Shown piece after piece: positions 19,378 to 30,236 of a stretch of DNA of 64,000 nucleotides; positions within the stretch are counted from its first letter, which is position 1, and each line of letters starts with the position of its first letter. The notes beneath the pieces were generated by a model. The model was not told the origin of the DNA, made no database searches, and saw only the letters and a list, made by a program, of their open reading frames with translations. The stretch spans positions 868,001-932,000 of the forward strand of contig NZ_CP039650.1 of the NCBI RefSeq assembly GCF_004923315.1, in the 5' to 3' direction. The position numbers were made by a program, and so were the translations under genes. Source of the stretch: Azospirillum sp. TSA2s. GTDB taxonomy: Bacteria; Pseudomonadota; Alphaproteobacteria; Azospirillales; Azospirillaceae.

Positions 19378-19405
19378 CAAACGCATGGAAACGCCCGAAG
19401 GTTCA
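19378..19405 (-). promoter_or_regulatory. Candidate EcfG-type promoter for the region 1.1-like gene
   Basis: On the minus strand TGAAC and CGTTTG are separated by 17 bases, one mismatch from GGAAC-N16/17-CGTT. It lies 40 bases before the start codon, a typical distance. Confidence 0.45.
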
Positions 19406-19533
19406 CGACACCTCCCTTCCCGCCTTCCGCCCCCTGCGCCACCTTGCCGCGATCGGCCCGCCACCCGACATAAGTGGTCCCTCCAACGGATCGTCATCGA
19501 TCCACAGGATCGTCATTGATGGGAGACTCGACC

Positions 19534-20175
19534 ATGCTGGGGCATTTTCTGCGCAAGCCGGCGACGCTGCCGACGCCGGAGGAGGCGCTGCCCGGCCGCA
19601 GCCAACCCGTTCCGGTTCCCGAACAGCATCACGTCAACGGCCATCGCCTGACCGGACCCTATCCGCCGGGGCTGGAGGTCATCGACCTCGGGCTCGGCTG
19701 CTTCTGGGGGGCGGAGCGCAAGTTCTGGCAGCTTCCCGGCGTCTGGGTGACCGCCGTCGGCTATCAGGGCGGCCACACCCCGAATCCGACCTATGAAGAG
19801 GTCTGTTCCGGCCGCACCGGCCATACCGAGGCGGTGCGCGTCGTCTACGACCCGGCGATGGTGAAGGTCGAGGATCTGCTGCGCGTCTTCTGGGAATCGC
19901 ACGACCCGACCCAGGGCATGCGCCAGGGCAACGATGTCGGCACCCAATACCGCTCCGCCGTCTACACCCACAGCCCCGCCCAGCAGGCGGCGGCGGAGTC
20001 GACTCTGGCCGCCTATCAGGAGCGGCTGGCCCAGGCCGGCTACGGCCCGATCACCACCGAGATCCGCGAGGCCCCACCCTTCTACTTCGCCGAAGGCTAC
20101 CACCAGCAGTATCTCGCCAAGAATCCCAACGGCTATTGCGGGCTGGGCGGCACCGGCGTCACCTGCGCGGCGTGA
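19534..20175 (+). CDS. msrA: Peptide-methionine (S)-S-oxide reductase
   Basis: MsrA repairs oxidised methionine residues. The 213-residue product has the catalytic GCFWGAERKFW (about 61-71), VGYQGGHTPNPTYEEVCSG, GHTEAVRVVYDP and YCGLGGTGVTC, whose C-terminal cysteines can resolve the sulfenic acid. An N-terminal extension of about 45 residues matches the long form seen in many proteobacteria. I prefer the ATG preceded by GGGAGA; another ATG lies 15 bases upstream. It is monocistronic, divergent from the region 1.1-like gene. Confidence 0.95.
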   Translation: MLGHFLRKPATLPTPEEALPGRSQPVPVPEQHHVNGHRLTGPYPPGLEVIDLGLGCFWGAERKFWQLPGVWVTAVGYQGGHTPNPTYEEVCSGRTGHTEAVRVVYDPAMVKVEDLLRVFWESHDPTQGMRQGNDVGTQYRSAVYTHSPAQQAAAESTLAAYQERLAQAGYGPITTEIREAPPFYFAEGYHQQYLAKNPNGYCGLGGTGVTCAA

Positions 20176-20342
20176 TTGACGCGGCCTGATGATGCGCGGG
20201 TAAACACAGGGGTGCGGCGCCCCTGCCGGGCTTAGCCCTTGCGGTTGCGCCACACCGGCCCTTGCGGGTATGGTTCGGGCGGCTCTTGAAAGCTCCGGCG
20301 GCGTTACCCCGCGGGAGCGCCGCCCGTCCAGCTGCGATTGTC

Positions 20343-20872
20343 ATGACCAAGGAAAGAACCGAGCTGGCGACGCCGTATCTCAGCGGCCTGCTCGAATTCT
20401 GGCTCACCAAATCCGTCGCCGGCCGTCCGCCGGTCCCCAGCAGCATCGCCCCGGCCGATTTGCGGCCGTGGAAGGACAACATCGCCGTGTTCGAGGTGAT
20501 CGGGGAGGAATCCGGCACCTTCGTCTATTCCTATTACGGCAAGGCGCTGGCCGCCGCCTTTGGTCAGTCGCGCCTGGGCGCCACGCTGGACGATCTGCCG
20601 CCCGAACAGCGGGCATTGCTGCAGCCGGAATACGAGACGGTGCGCCGCGAACGGCTGCCCGTCGCCCGTGTCCACACCGCCGTCTTCGGTGGGCGCACCC
20701 GCAGCTTCGAACGGCTGGTGCTGCCGATGTCCAGCGACGGGGTCAGCATCGACAAGCTGCTGGTCGCCGCCTACGAGATGACGCCGCGCGAGCTGGCGGC
20801 GCGCCCACCCCTGCCGGGCGGCTCCTCCTCCGGTCCAGTCCCCCTCACCGTTCAGAAGCCGGGAGCCTCGGC

Positions 20873-20876
<4 letters not shown>
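20343..20876 (+). CDS. PAS_5-family sensor-like protein
   Basis: The 177-residue product looks like a single PAS_5 domain: LLEFWLTKSVAGRPPVPSSI near residue 15, NIAVFEVIGEESGTFVYSYY, then FGQSRLGATLDDLPPE. There is no attached kinase, cyclase or DNA-binding domain. Such stand-alone domains are numerous in Rhodospirillales and usually unstudied. Its stop codon overlaps the start of the FtsK-type gene (ATGA), so the two are translationally coupled. A second PAS_5 protein occurs in this window near the nap genes. Confidence 0.75.
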
Positions 20877-22801
<1,925 letters not shown>

Positions 22802-22828
22802 TCCTCTCTCCCCCGTAAGAGGCTTCTC

Positions 22829-23329
22829 ATGGACCCCAAGCCCCATTTCGAGACCCTCGCCCGCTACAACCGCTGGGCCAACCGCCGCCTGTACGAGGTG
22901 GCGGCCCAGCTGTCCGACGCCCAGTTTCGCGAGGATCGCGGCGCCTTCTTCGGCTCGCTCCGCGGCACGCTGAACCACATCCTGGTCGCCGACCGGGTGT
23001 GGCTGGAGCGGATCGAGGGCAGCGGGCCGAAGCCGTCGTCGCTCGACGAAATCCTTTATGATGACTTCGCCGGCCTGCGCGCCGCCCGCGAGGCGGAGGA
23101 CGAGCGCATCCTGCGCGTTGTCGCCGCGACTCCGGCCGAGCGGTTCGAGTCGGTCCTCTCCTACCGCAGCATGGCCGGCACGCCTTATGAGCTGCCTTTC
23201 GCTCAGATCGTCACCCATATCTTCAATCACCAAACCCACCATCGTGGGCAGGCGCACACACTGCTGAGCCAGTTCGGGCTGGACGCGCCGTCGATCGACT
23301 TCGTCTATTTCCTGCTGGAGTCGAAATGA
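22829..23329 (+). CDS. DinB-family four-helix protein
   Basis: The 166-residue product fits the DinB/YfiT fold, a four-helix bundle with a three-histidine metal site. NHILVADRVWLERI holds the first histidine (about 51). HIFNHQTHHRGQAHTLL (about 130-146) holds the others. Related enzymes are thiol transferases or metal-dependent hydrolases; the substrate here is unknown. It starts 27 bases after the FtsK-type gene, and its stop overlaps the next start, so it belongs to the same run of genes. Confidence 0.88.
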   Translation: MDPKPHFETLARYNRWANRRLYEVAAQLSDAQFREDRGAFFGSLRGTLNHILVADRVWLERIEGSGPKPSSLDEILYDDFAGLRAAREAEDERILRVVAATPAERFESVLSYRSMAGTPYELPFAQIVTHIFNHQTHHRGQAHTLLSQFGLDAPSIDFVYFLLESK

Positions 23330-23940
23330 GTCGCCTCATCACCGATCTCGCCACCCTTGAAGCCCTCTATGGCGAGCCGGCCGGCCCTTCCATCGCCAAG
23401 GAGGTGCCGGCGCTGACCCCCGGCTATCGCGCGCTGATCGAGGCGTCGCCCTTCCTCATCCTCGCCACCAGCGGGCCGGGCGGGCTGGACGCATCGCCGC
23501 GCGGCGACGGGCCGGGCTTCGTCCGGGTGGCCGACGACCGCACGCTGCTGATCCCCGACCGCCGCGGCAACAACCGCATCGACAGCCTGCGCAACATCCT
23601 CGCCGAGCCGCAGGTCGGGCTGCTGTTCCTGGTGCCGGGCCTGAACGAGACGCTGCGAGTCAACGGCCGCGCCGTGATCGACGCCGATCCGGTGCTGTGC
23701 GACAGCTTCGCCGTCGACGGCAAGGCGCCGAAGTCGGTGCTGGTGGTCACCATCGAGACGGTGTTCTTCCAGTGCGCCCGCGCCCTGCTGCGCTCCCGCC
23801 TTTGGGATCCGGCGGCCCAGGTGCCGCGGAGCGACCTGCCCTCGACCGGCGCATTGCTGGCGGAGGCCAGTGCCGGGCGCGAGGGCGGCGACGCCTATGA
23901 CCGCTCGCTGGCGGAGCGTATTCCAAGGTCGCTTTACTGA
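23326..23940 (+). CDS. PPOX-class FMN-dependent flavoprotein (pyridoxamine-phosphate-oxidase-like)
   Basis: The 204-residue product has a split-barrel flavin-binding fold of the MSMEG_1061-like type. FLILATSGPGGLDASPRGDG (about 44) and LIPDRRGNNRIDSLRNILAE (about 79) are followed by VGLLFLVPGLNETLRVNGRA. Members bind FMN or F420 and reduce diverse substrates; no specific reaction can be assigned. ATGA overlap with the DinB gene indicates coupled translation. It faces the histidine kinase gene, with only 10 bases between the two stop codons. Confidence 0.88.
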   Translation: MSRLITDLATLEALYGEPAGPSIAKEVPALTPGYRALIEASPFLILATSGPGGLDASPRGDGPGFVRVADDRTLLIPDRRGNNRIDSLRNILAEPQVGLLFLVPGLNETLRVNGRAVIDADPVLCDSFAVDGKAPKSVLVVTIETVFFQCARALLRSRLWDPAAQVPRSDLPSTGALLAEASAGREGGDAYDRSLAERIPRSLY

Positions 23941-23950
23941 ACCGCCGCCG

Positions 23951-26071
23951 CTATTGCGCGGCGAGCCTGCCGGGAACCGGCAATTGAGCACCGCCGTCCG
24001 GCAGCCTGATGGTGAAGACTGAGCCCTCGTCGCGCACGCTCTCCACCGTCAGGGTTCCGCCATGGGCGGCGACGATCTTCTGCGTCATGTAGAGCCCCAG
24101 CCCCGACCCCTTGGTCCCACGCGAGGACGAGGCGCGGAAATAGATCGAACCGATGCGCTCCACCTCGTCGGGGCTCATGCCGCGGCCCTGGTCGGCGACG
24201 CGGATGACGATGCCGCCCCCATCATCGCCGGCGCTCACCCGGACCGGCGTGTCCGGAGGCGAGTAGCGCAGCGCGTTCTGTACCAGATTGCCGATCGCCA
24301 CCCCCAGGAACGGCGCGTCGGCTAGAAGCGCGCGGTCGGGGGCCTCCACCGACAACTCCAGACGCTCTTCCGCCTCCGTCCCCGTCAGTCCGGCCCGAAC
24401 CTCCTCCAACAGCTGGCCCAGCACCACCGGCTCCGGCTTCAGGGCCAGCGCCCCCTGGTCCAGCGCGTCGGCGGACAGGAACAGTTCCACCAGATCCGCC
24501 ATCTTGCGGGTGGTGTTGCGGATGCGCTGCAGCCGGGTCAGCGCCGACGGCGCCTCCACCGCACCCGACAGTTCGATCATCTGCGCGGCGCTGTCGATGG
24601 AGGCCAGCGGGGTGCGGAATTCGTGCGACAGCATGGCGACGAAGCTGCGCTGTTCCTCCGCCCGCTTGGTGGCGAAGGCCGACTCCTCGCGGGCGCGCAG
24701 CCGCTCCGTCTGCAACCGGCCGATGCGCAGGGCCAGACCGGTGCCCAGCACCAGCACCGCCAGCATCGAGGAAATCTGGTAAGGATCGGCGACGGCGAAA
24801 TCGGCCGGCAGGACGCCGCGCAGCGACATCTGCGTCAGCAGGAGACCGCACAGCGAGATCAGCGTACTGGCAAGATAGAAGCGCGGGGTCGGGTCATCGC
24901 GGTTCAGCCAGGCCATCCGCGCGGTCAGCACCAACGCGACCACCACCACGATCAGCGCCGACACCGTCACGATCGGGTTGGTCAGGGTATAGAGCGGAGA
25001 GACCGTCGACGGCAGCATCAGCAGGGCCAGCAGCGCCAGCCCCTGGTAACAGCGGCGCAGCCAGGGTGCGCGGGTCCGCAGATCGAGGATGTACACCCAC
25101 ATGATCAGCGCCGCGGCGAAACCCAGAAAACCGCTGCTGCCCACCATCATGTTCATGAACCAGCCCGGCAGGTCCGGCAGCAGGGTGGCGGCGATGCCGT
25201 TGGCGAACAGGTAGTAACAGAAGACGGTGGCGACATAGCCGGTGTAGGCCAGAAGCGCCCCGTCGCGCAGAAGCAGGCCCAGCGCGACATAGCCCAGGAC
25301 CAGAATGCCCAGCACCCCCAGGAAAAGCCCCTGGAACAGCAGATCGGTCGTCTGGTGGCCGATATAGGCGGCGGGCGCCCACACCCGCGCCGACAGACGG
25401 ATGGCGCTGACCGAATCGGCACGCAGATAAAGCGAGACCGGCTTTCCCTCCGGCAGGGTCAGCGGCAGGGCGTGCAGCCGGGTCTTCATCGGCCGCTGGC
25501 TGAAGGGAACGAAATCGCCCAGCCGGACCAGCCGATAGGCGGCGGGCTCCTGCGGCCGTCCTGCTGCTGCCGTCGCCTTTGGCCCCATGGCCTTTGGAAT
25601 GAACAGGTCGAGATGGTCGATATAGGCTTCGCCCATCTCCAGCAGCCAGTCCGCCGGGGCGCCGGGTGCCCGCATCAGGTCGAAGCGGTACCAATGGATA
25701 TCGCGGGTCTGGCCGGCGCCGCGGAAATCCTCCCGCGGCTCCATCCCGCCGTCGGCATCGGCTTTCAGAACCTCGGCGAAGTCCAGCTTGCGGTCGGGAT
25801 CGACCAGCCGGGCGAAATGGCCGGCCAGAGTCGCGCTGGTGGTGGTGGGGCCAAGCAGCAATGGCTCCATGGCCGCTCCCGCCGCATGCGCCGCACCGGC
25901 GAACCACGGCAGGGCCGCCCAGAGCAGGACGAACAGCCTTGCGATCCGGCGAAGACGAACGGACATCGAAGCCGCGGGAGCCGCATCGCGTGTGCCGCCG
26001 ACGGTCCGCCGGGCCGGCAAACAGCCTTTCCCGCTTCCGTCCTCACGGCCGTTGTTCAAGTCCATCGTCAT
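23951..26071 (-). CDS. 7TMR-DISM sensor histidine kinase
   Basis: The product of up to 706 residues has a signal-like segment (about 40-62), an extracellular 7TMR-DISMED2 beta domain (about 70-225), and seven membrane helices (about 235-460). A HisKA domain with SHEFRTPLASID (phospho-acceptor histidine, about 487) and a HATPase domain with NLVQNALRYSP, GRGMSP and GSGLGLYMTQKI follow. It should autophosphorylate in response to an outside ligand, perhaps a sugar or cell-wall fragment. No response regulator gene is adjacent, so it is an orphan. Neither of two candidate starts has a good ribosome site; the alternative begins at 25966 and would put the signal peptide at the N-terminus. Confidence 0.9.
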   Translation of the reverse strand: MTMDLNNGREDGSGKGCLPARRTVGGTRDAAPAASMSVRLRRIARLFVLLWAALPWFAGAAHAAGAAMEPLLLGPTTTSATLAGHFARLVDPDRKLDFAEVLKADADGGMEPREDFRGAGQTRDIHWYRFDLMRAPGAPADWLLEMGEAYIDHLDLFIPKAMGPKATAAAGRPQEPAAYRLVRLGDFVPFSQRPMKTRLHALPLTLPEGKPVSLYLRADSVSAIRLSARVWAPAAYIGHQTTDLLFQGLFLGVLGILVLGYVALGLLLRDGALLAYTGYVATVFCYYLFANGIAATLLPDLPGWFMNMMVGSSGFLGFAAALIMWVYILDLRTRAPWLRRCYQGLALLALLMLPSTVSPLYTLTNPIVTVSALIVVVVALVLTARMAWLNRDDPTPRFYLASTLISLCGLLLTQMSLRGVLPADFAVADPYQISSMLAVLVLGTGLALRIGRLQTERLRAREESAFATKRAEEQRSFVAMLSHEFRTPLASIDSAAQMIELSGAVEAPSALTRLQRIRNTTRKMADLVELFLSADALDQGALALKPEPVVLGQLLEEVRAGLTGTEAEERLELSVEAPDRALLADAPFLGVAIGNLVQNALRYSPPDTPVRVSAGDDGGGIVIRVADQGRGMSPDEVERIGSIYFRASSSRGTKGSGLGLYMTQKIVAAHGGTLTVESVRDEGSVFTIRLPDGGAQLPVPGRLAAQ

Positions 26072-26162
26072 CGCAAGGCATCGATAAAGCTAAAGTTTTA
26101 GGAAAAGATTAAGCTGGTATGCATTTTGTCTTCCTGAATTTCCGTGCTTTTTTTAGACCGGC

Positions 26163-26906
26163 TCAGATGCGCGAGGGGGACAGCCTGAACTCGACGACGG
26201 CGTCGGTCGAGGCGAGGGCGCCGACCAGCGCCATCGGATCGGGGTCGCCCTTTCCCTGCAGCACCAGCTGGCATTCGAACTGGCCGCTGCCGCTGGCGAG
26301 GTGAAAGGCCCAGTCGATCACCTCGAACCCGTGCGCCTTGGCCTGCGCCCGCAACGCCTCGGGCGGCGGCGCCTTGTCGCGGGGGAAAACCAGCATCAGA
26401 TGGACCACCGACTGGTGGGGCAGCAGGCGCTCGATCGGCCGCAGCAGGCTCATCACCAGGATGGACAGCACCGCTCCGGCGACGGCCGCCGCATAGAAGC
26501 CGAGCCCGATGATGATGCCGATGGCCGAGGTCGCCCAGATCGACGCGGCGGTGGACAGGCCGCGGATCGACAGCCCTTCGCGCATGATGACCCCGGCGCC
26601 GAGGAATCCGATGCCGGTGACGATGCCCTGGATCACCCGCGTCGGATCCCCGGCCAGCGCCGCCCCCTGCGCCGCCCCCTGCGTCCCGATGCCGCCATAC
26701 CACATCGACGGGTAGGCGTTGACCACCGTCAGCGCGGCCGACGCCAGGCAGACCAGCCCATAGGTCCGCATCCCGGCCGCCCGGCCGTGATAGCTGCGCT
26801 CGTACCCCAGCAGCAGCCCGACCGCCAAAGCCCCTAAAAGATGAAGGAGAATCAAGCCGTTGGTCACCAGTTCGGCCGACGACCAGTAGGAGCGCAGCAA
26901 TTCCAT
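26163..26906 (-). CDS. MgtC/SapB-family inner membrane protein
   Basis: The 247-residue product has an MgtC-type membrane domain: ALAVGLLLGYERSYHGRAAG, GMRTYGLVCLASA, TGIGFLGAGVIMREGLSIRG and TAASIWATSAIGIIIGLGFY, about five helices. A C-terminal ACT-like soluble domain (about 160-247) follows. MgtC proteins are linked to growth at low magnesium and to inhibiting ATP synthase in Salmonella; other members have unknown roles. I prefer the ATG giving MELLRSYW because AGGATGG precedes it; the frame extends 12 codons further. It is transcribed away from the nap operon. Confidence 0.88.
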   Translation of the reverse strand: MELLRSYWSSAELVTNGLILLHLLGALAVGLLLGYERSYHGRAAGMRTYGLVCLASAALTVVNAYPSMWYGGIGTQGAAQGAALAGDPTRVIQGIVTGIGFLGAGVIMREGLSIRGLSTAASIWATSAIGIIIGLGFYAAAVAGAVLSILVMSLLRPIERLLPHQSVVHLMLVFPRDKAPPPEALRAQAKAHGFEVIDWAFHLASGSGQFECQLVLQGKGDPDPMALVGALASTDAVVEFRLSPSRI

Positions 26907-27029
26907 GGTCCATCCTATCGCAGACCGGAGCCTCCGGTTCATGCCCTCGACGCCAGTCTAGCGCAGCCGGGGCCGGAGCGCCCGCACGGCGCAAGGCGCC
27001 ATTCCGTCACAGGGCGTGTACGGCTCCGC

Positions 27030-27071
27030 TTGACCTGTATCAATTCCAGTCCACCGGAAAGTACCGATACT
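27030..27071 (+). promoter_or_regulatory. Class II FNR-dependent promoter of the nap operon
   Basis: TTGACCTGTATCAA (27030-27043) matches the FNR box TTGAT-N4-ATCAA with one change. A -10-like GATACT lies at 27066-27071. If the box is centred at -41.5, the start falls at about 27078 and the -10 lands exactly on GATACT. Confidence 0.75.
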
Positions 27072-27177
27072 CAGGGCCGAAAACCGGTACCTAAGGACCA
27101 ACCAGAAGGACTGGTTGCCGCGACCGGCTCAAACCGTTCCCGCCCGATCCATTCCCGCTCTGCCCGAGAGTGCCGCC

Positions 27178-27372
27178 ATGAGGCCCATCCCTTCCCCCGT
27201 CCTGTCCCATCCGTCCGACCGGAAGGCGACCGACTCCGCGCCGGCCCCGACCCGCCGAGCCGAAGGGCTGATGTTCCTGTCGCTGGCATTCCTGGTCTGG
27301 CCGGTGATCGCCGTCGGCACCGTCTCCGCCTACGGCTTCTCGATCTGGATGTACCAGCTCCTCACCCACTGA
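27178..27372 (+). CDS. napE: Periplasmic nitrate reductase subunit NapE
   Basis: NapE is a small membrane protein of unknown detailed function found first in many nap operons. The 64-residue product has a hydrophilic N-terminus and one membrane helix: MFLSLAFLVWPVIAVGTVSA, then YGFSIWMYQLLTH. This helix and tail are typical of the family. Its position immediately before napD supports the call. The ribosome site (GAGAG) is weak. It is the first gene behind the FNR box. Confidence 0.88.
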   Translation: MRPIPSPVLSHPSDRKATDSAPAPTRRAEGLMFLSLAFLVWPVIAVGTVSAYGFSIWMYQLLTH

Positions 27373-27381
27373 GTCCCCGAC

Positions 27382-27648
27382 ATGCCCCGCGCCCCCGAAG
27401 TCCACATCTCCAGCCTCGTCATCCAGCACAGCCCCGACCGCACCGACGCGGTGCGCGAGGCGGCGGCCTCCGTCGCCGGGCTGGAGTGGTGCGCGGCGGA
27501 GAACGGCAAGGCGGTGGTGACCCTGGTCACCGCCAGCGCGGCCGAGGTCGTCGACCGCATCGCCGTGCTGAACGCCGTCCCCGGCGTGCACAGCACCACC
27601 ATGGTCTACCACCACTATGAACCCGCGGACGCGATCGACGCCGCCTGA
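27382..27648 (+). CDS. napD: NapA maturation chaperone NapD
   Basis: NapD binds the twin-arginine signal peptide of NapA and holds back export until the molybdenum cofactor is in place. The 88-residue product has the ferredoxin-like NapD fold, with HISSLVIQHSPDRTDAVREA at the N-terminus and GVHSTTMVYHHYE near the end. It starts 9 bases after napE and precedes napA, the standard order. Confidence 0.93.
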   Translation: MPRAPEVHISSLVIQHSPDRTDAVREAAASVAGLEWCAAENGKAVVTLVTASAAEVVDRIAVLNAVPGVHSTTMVYHHYEPADAIDAA

Positions 27649-27720
27649 CGGCACCGCCATCCGGGCGCGCCGCATCCGCTCTTCCGACCGAATTTCCTCC
27701 AAGACTGGAGTCTCCTTGCC

Positions 27721-30222
27721 ATGTTCCTGTCCCGCCGCGAATACCTGAAGGCGCAAGCCGCCGCTGCCGCCGCCGCGGCGGCCGGAATCTCGCTGCCCGC
27801 ATCCGCCGCCAACATCCTGACCGGTGAAGGCGCCAAGCTGAACTGGTCCAAGGCCCCCTGCCGCTTCTGCGGCACCGGCTGCAGCGTGATGGTCGGCGTC
27901 AAGGACGGCCGCGTGGTCGCCACCCACGGCGACGTGAAGGCCGAGGTGAACCGCGGCCTGAACTGCGTGAAGGGCTATTTCCTGTCGAAGATCATGTATG
28001 GCGAGGACCGGCTGAACCAGCCGCTGCTGCGCATGAAGGACGGCAAGTTCGACAAGGACGGCGAGTTCGAGCCGATCACGTGGGACGCCGCCTTCGACAT
28101 CATGGCGCAGAAGTGGAAGGAGACCCTGAAGAAGAAGGGTCCGACCGCCGTCGGCATGTTCGGCTCCGGCCAGTGGACCATCTATGAGGGCTATGCCGCC
28201 TCCAAGCTGATGAAGGCCGGGCTGCGCTCCAACAACCTGGACCCGAACGCCCGCCACTGCATGGCGTCGGCGGTGGCCGGCTTCATGCGCACCTTCGGCA
28301 TGGACGAGCCGATGGGCTGCTACGACGACATGGAGCAGGCCGACGCCTTCGTGCTGTGGGGCTCCAACATGGCGGAGATGCACCCCATCCTGTGGACGCG
28401 CGTCACCGACCGCCGCCTCAGCCACCCCGGCTGCAAGGTCGCCGTCCTCTCCACCTTCGAGCACCGCAGCTTCGACCTCGCCGACATCGGCCTGGTCTTC
28501 ACCCCCGGTTCCGACCTGGCGATCCTGAACTACATCGCCAACCACATCATCAAGACCGGCCGGGTGAACAAGGAATTCGTCGAGAAGCACTGCAACTTCA
28601 AGCGTGGCCGCGACGACATCGGCTATGGCCTGCGTCCCGACAACCCCTTGGAGAAGAAGGCGAAGAACGCCGCCAACGCCAACGACTCCGACCCGATCAG
28701 CTTCGAGGAGTTCGCGAAGTTCGTCGAACCCTACACGCTGGACAAGGCGCACGAGCTGTCGGGCGTGCCGAAGAACCGGCTGGAGGCGCTGGCCGAGCTG
28801 TATGCCGACCCGAAGGTGAAGGTCGTGTCCTTCTGGACCATGGGCTTCAACCAGCATGTCCGCGGCGTCTGGGCGAACAACCTCGTCTACAACATCCACC
28901 TGCTGACCGGCAAAATCTCGCAGCCCGGCAGCGGTCCCTTCTCGCTGACCGGCCAGCCGTCGGCCTGCGGCACCGCGCGTGAGGTCGGCACCTTCTCCCA
29001 CCGGCTGCCCGCCGACATGGTGGTCACCAACCCAGAGCACCGCAAACACGCCGAGCAGATCTGGAAGCTGCCGGAGGGGACCATCCCCGACAAGGTCGGC
29101 TACCACGCCGTCCAGCAGGACCGCATGCTCAAGGACGGCAAGCTCAACGCCTACTGGGTCATGTGCAACAACAACATGCAGACGGCCCCGAACACGGCGA
29201 AGGAGACCTTCCCCGGCTACCGCAACCCGGAGAACTTCGTCGTCGTCTCCGATCCCTACCCGACCGTCACGGCGCTGGCCGCCGACCTGATCCTGCCCAC
29301 CGCCATGTGGGTGGAGAAGGAGGGCGGCTACGGCAACGCCGAGCGCCGCACCCAGCTGTGGCGCCAGCTGGTCGACGCGCCAGACGGCGCGCGGTCCGAC
29401 CTGTGGCAGATCATGCAGTTCTCCAAGCGCTTCCAGATCGAGGAGGTGTGGCCGGAGGAACTGCTGAACAAGAAGCCGGAGCTGCGCGGCAAGACCCTCT
29501 ACGACGTGCTGTTCCGCAACGGTCAGGTCGACCGCTTCCCGCTGTCCGACCTCGACCCGAACTACAACAACTTTGAGGCCAAGGAAGCCGGCTTCTACGT
29601 CCAGAAGGGCCTGTTCGAGGAATATGCCGCCTTCGGCCGCGGCCATGGCCACGATCTGGCGCCCTTCGACCAGTACCACCAGGAACGCGGCCTGCGCTGG
29701 CCGGTGGTGGACGGCAAGGAGACCAAGTGGCGCTACCGTGAAGGCTCCGACCCGTATGTGAAGGCGGGCGAGGGCATGCGCTTCTACGGCAACAAGGACG
29801 GCAAGGCCAACGTCTTCGCCCTGCCCTACGAGCCGCCGGCCGAGGCGCCCGATGCCGACTATCCGTTCTGGCTCAGCACCGGCCGCGTGATCGAGCATTG
29901 GCACAGCGGGTCGATGACCATGCGGGTTCCCGAACTGCGCAAGGCCTTCCCGAATGCCGTGGTCTTCATGCACCCCGACGACGCCAAGGAGCTGAACGTC
30001 CGGCGCGGTCAGGAGGTGCGCGTCACCTCCCGCCGTGGCGAGGTGCGGGTGCGGGTCGAGACGCGCGGGCGCAACAAGCCGCCGCGCGGCCTGGTCTTCG
30101 TTCCCTTCTTCGACCAGACGGTCCTCATCAACAAGGTGACGCTCGACGCCACCGATCCCATCAGCAAGCAGACCGACTACAAGAAATGCGCGGTCAAGAT
30201 CACGCCCGTCGTGAACGCCTGA
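27721..30222 (+). CDS. napA: Periplasmic nitrate reductase, molybdenum catalytic subunit
   Basis: NapA reduces nitrate to nitrite in the periplasm, using bis-MGD molybdenum and one iron-sulfur cluster. The 833-residue product starts with a twin-arginine signal (SRREYLKAQ, then an Ala-rich hydrophobic stretch, cut after about residue 30). The 4Fe-4S ligands are Cys47, Cys50, Cys54 and Cys82. The molybdenum ligand cysteine lies in DEPMGCYDDME (about 200). Other marks are GQPSACGTAREVGTFSHRLP and STGRVIEHWHSGSMT. Its length is normal for the alphaproteobacterial enzyme. Electrons come from NapC via NapB. Confidence 0.98.
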   Translation: MFLSRREYLKAQAAAAAAAAAGISLPASAANILTGEGAKLNWSKAPCRFCGTGCSVMVGVKDGRVVATHGDVKAEVNRGLNCVKGYFLSKIMYGEDRLNQPLLRMKDGKFDKDGEFEPITWDAAFDIMAQKWKETLKKKGPTAVGMFGSGQWTIYEGYAASKLMKAGLRSNNLDPNARHCMASAVAGFMRTFGMDEPMGCYDDMEQADAFVLWGSNMAEMHPILWTRVTDRRLSHPGCKVAVLSTFEHRSFDLADIGLVFTPGSDLAILNYIANHIIKTGRVNKEFVEKHCNFKRGRDDIGYGLRPDNPLEKKAKNAANANDSDPISFEEFAKFVEPYTLDKAHELSGVPKNRLEALAELYADPKVKVVSFWTMGFNQHVRGVWANNLVYNIHLLTGKISQPGSGPFSLTGQPSACGTAREVGTFSHRLPADMVVTNPEHRKHAEQIWKLPEGTIPDKVGYHAVQQDRMLKDGKLNAYWVMCNNNMQTAPNTAKETFPGYRNPENFVVVSDPYPTVTALAADLILPTAMWVEKEGGYGNAERRTQLWRQLVDAPDGARSDLWQIMQFSKRFQIEEVWPEELLNKKPELRGKTLYDVLFRNGQVDRFPLSDLDPNYNNFEAKEAGFYVQKGLFEEYAAFGRGHGHDLAPFDQYHQERGLRWPVVDGKETKWRYREGSDPYVKAGEGMRFYGNKDGKANVFALPYEPPAEAPDADYPFWLSTGRVIEHWHSGSMTMRVPELRKAFPNAVVFMHPDDAKELNVRRGQEVRVTSRRGEVRVRVETRGRNKPPRGLVFVPFFDQTVLINKVTLDATDPISKQTDYKKCAVKITPVVNA

Positions 30223-30236
30223 GGAGTGTCGGCATC

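Noticed and set aside
26119..26304. A 61-codon plus frame opposite the mgtC-like gene
   Set aside because: It overlaps the well-supported MgtC coding region in antisense, with no ribosome site.
27091..29973. A 960-codon minus-strand frame across napA
   Set aside because: Same antisense artefact; napA on the plus strand has complete catalytic motifs.
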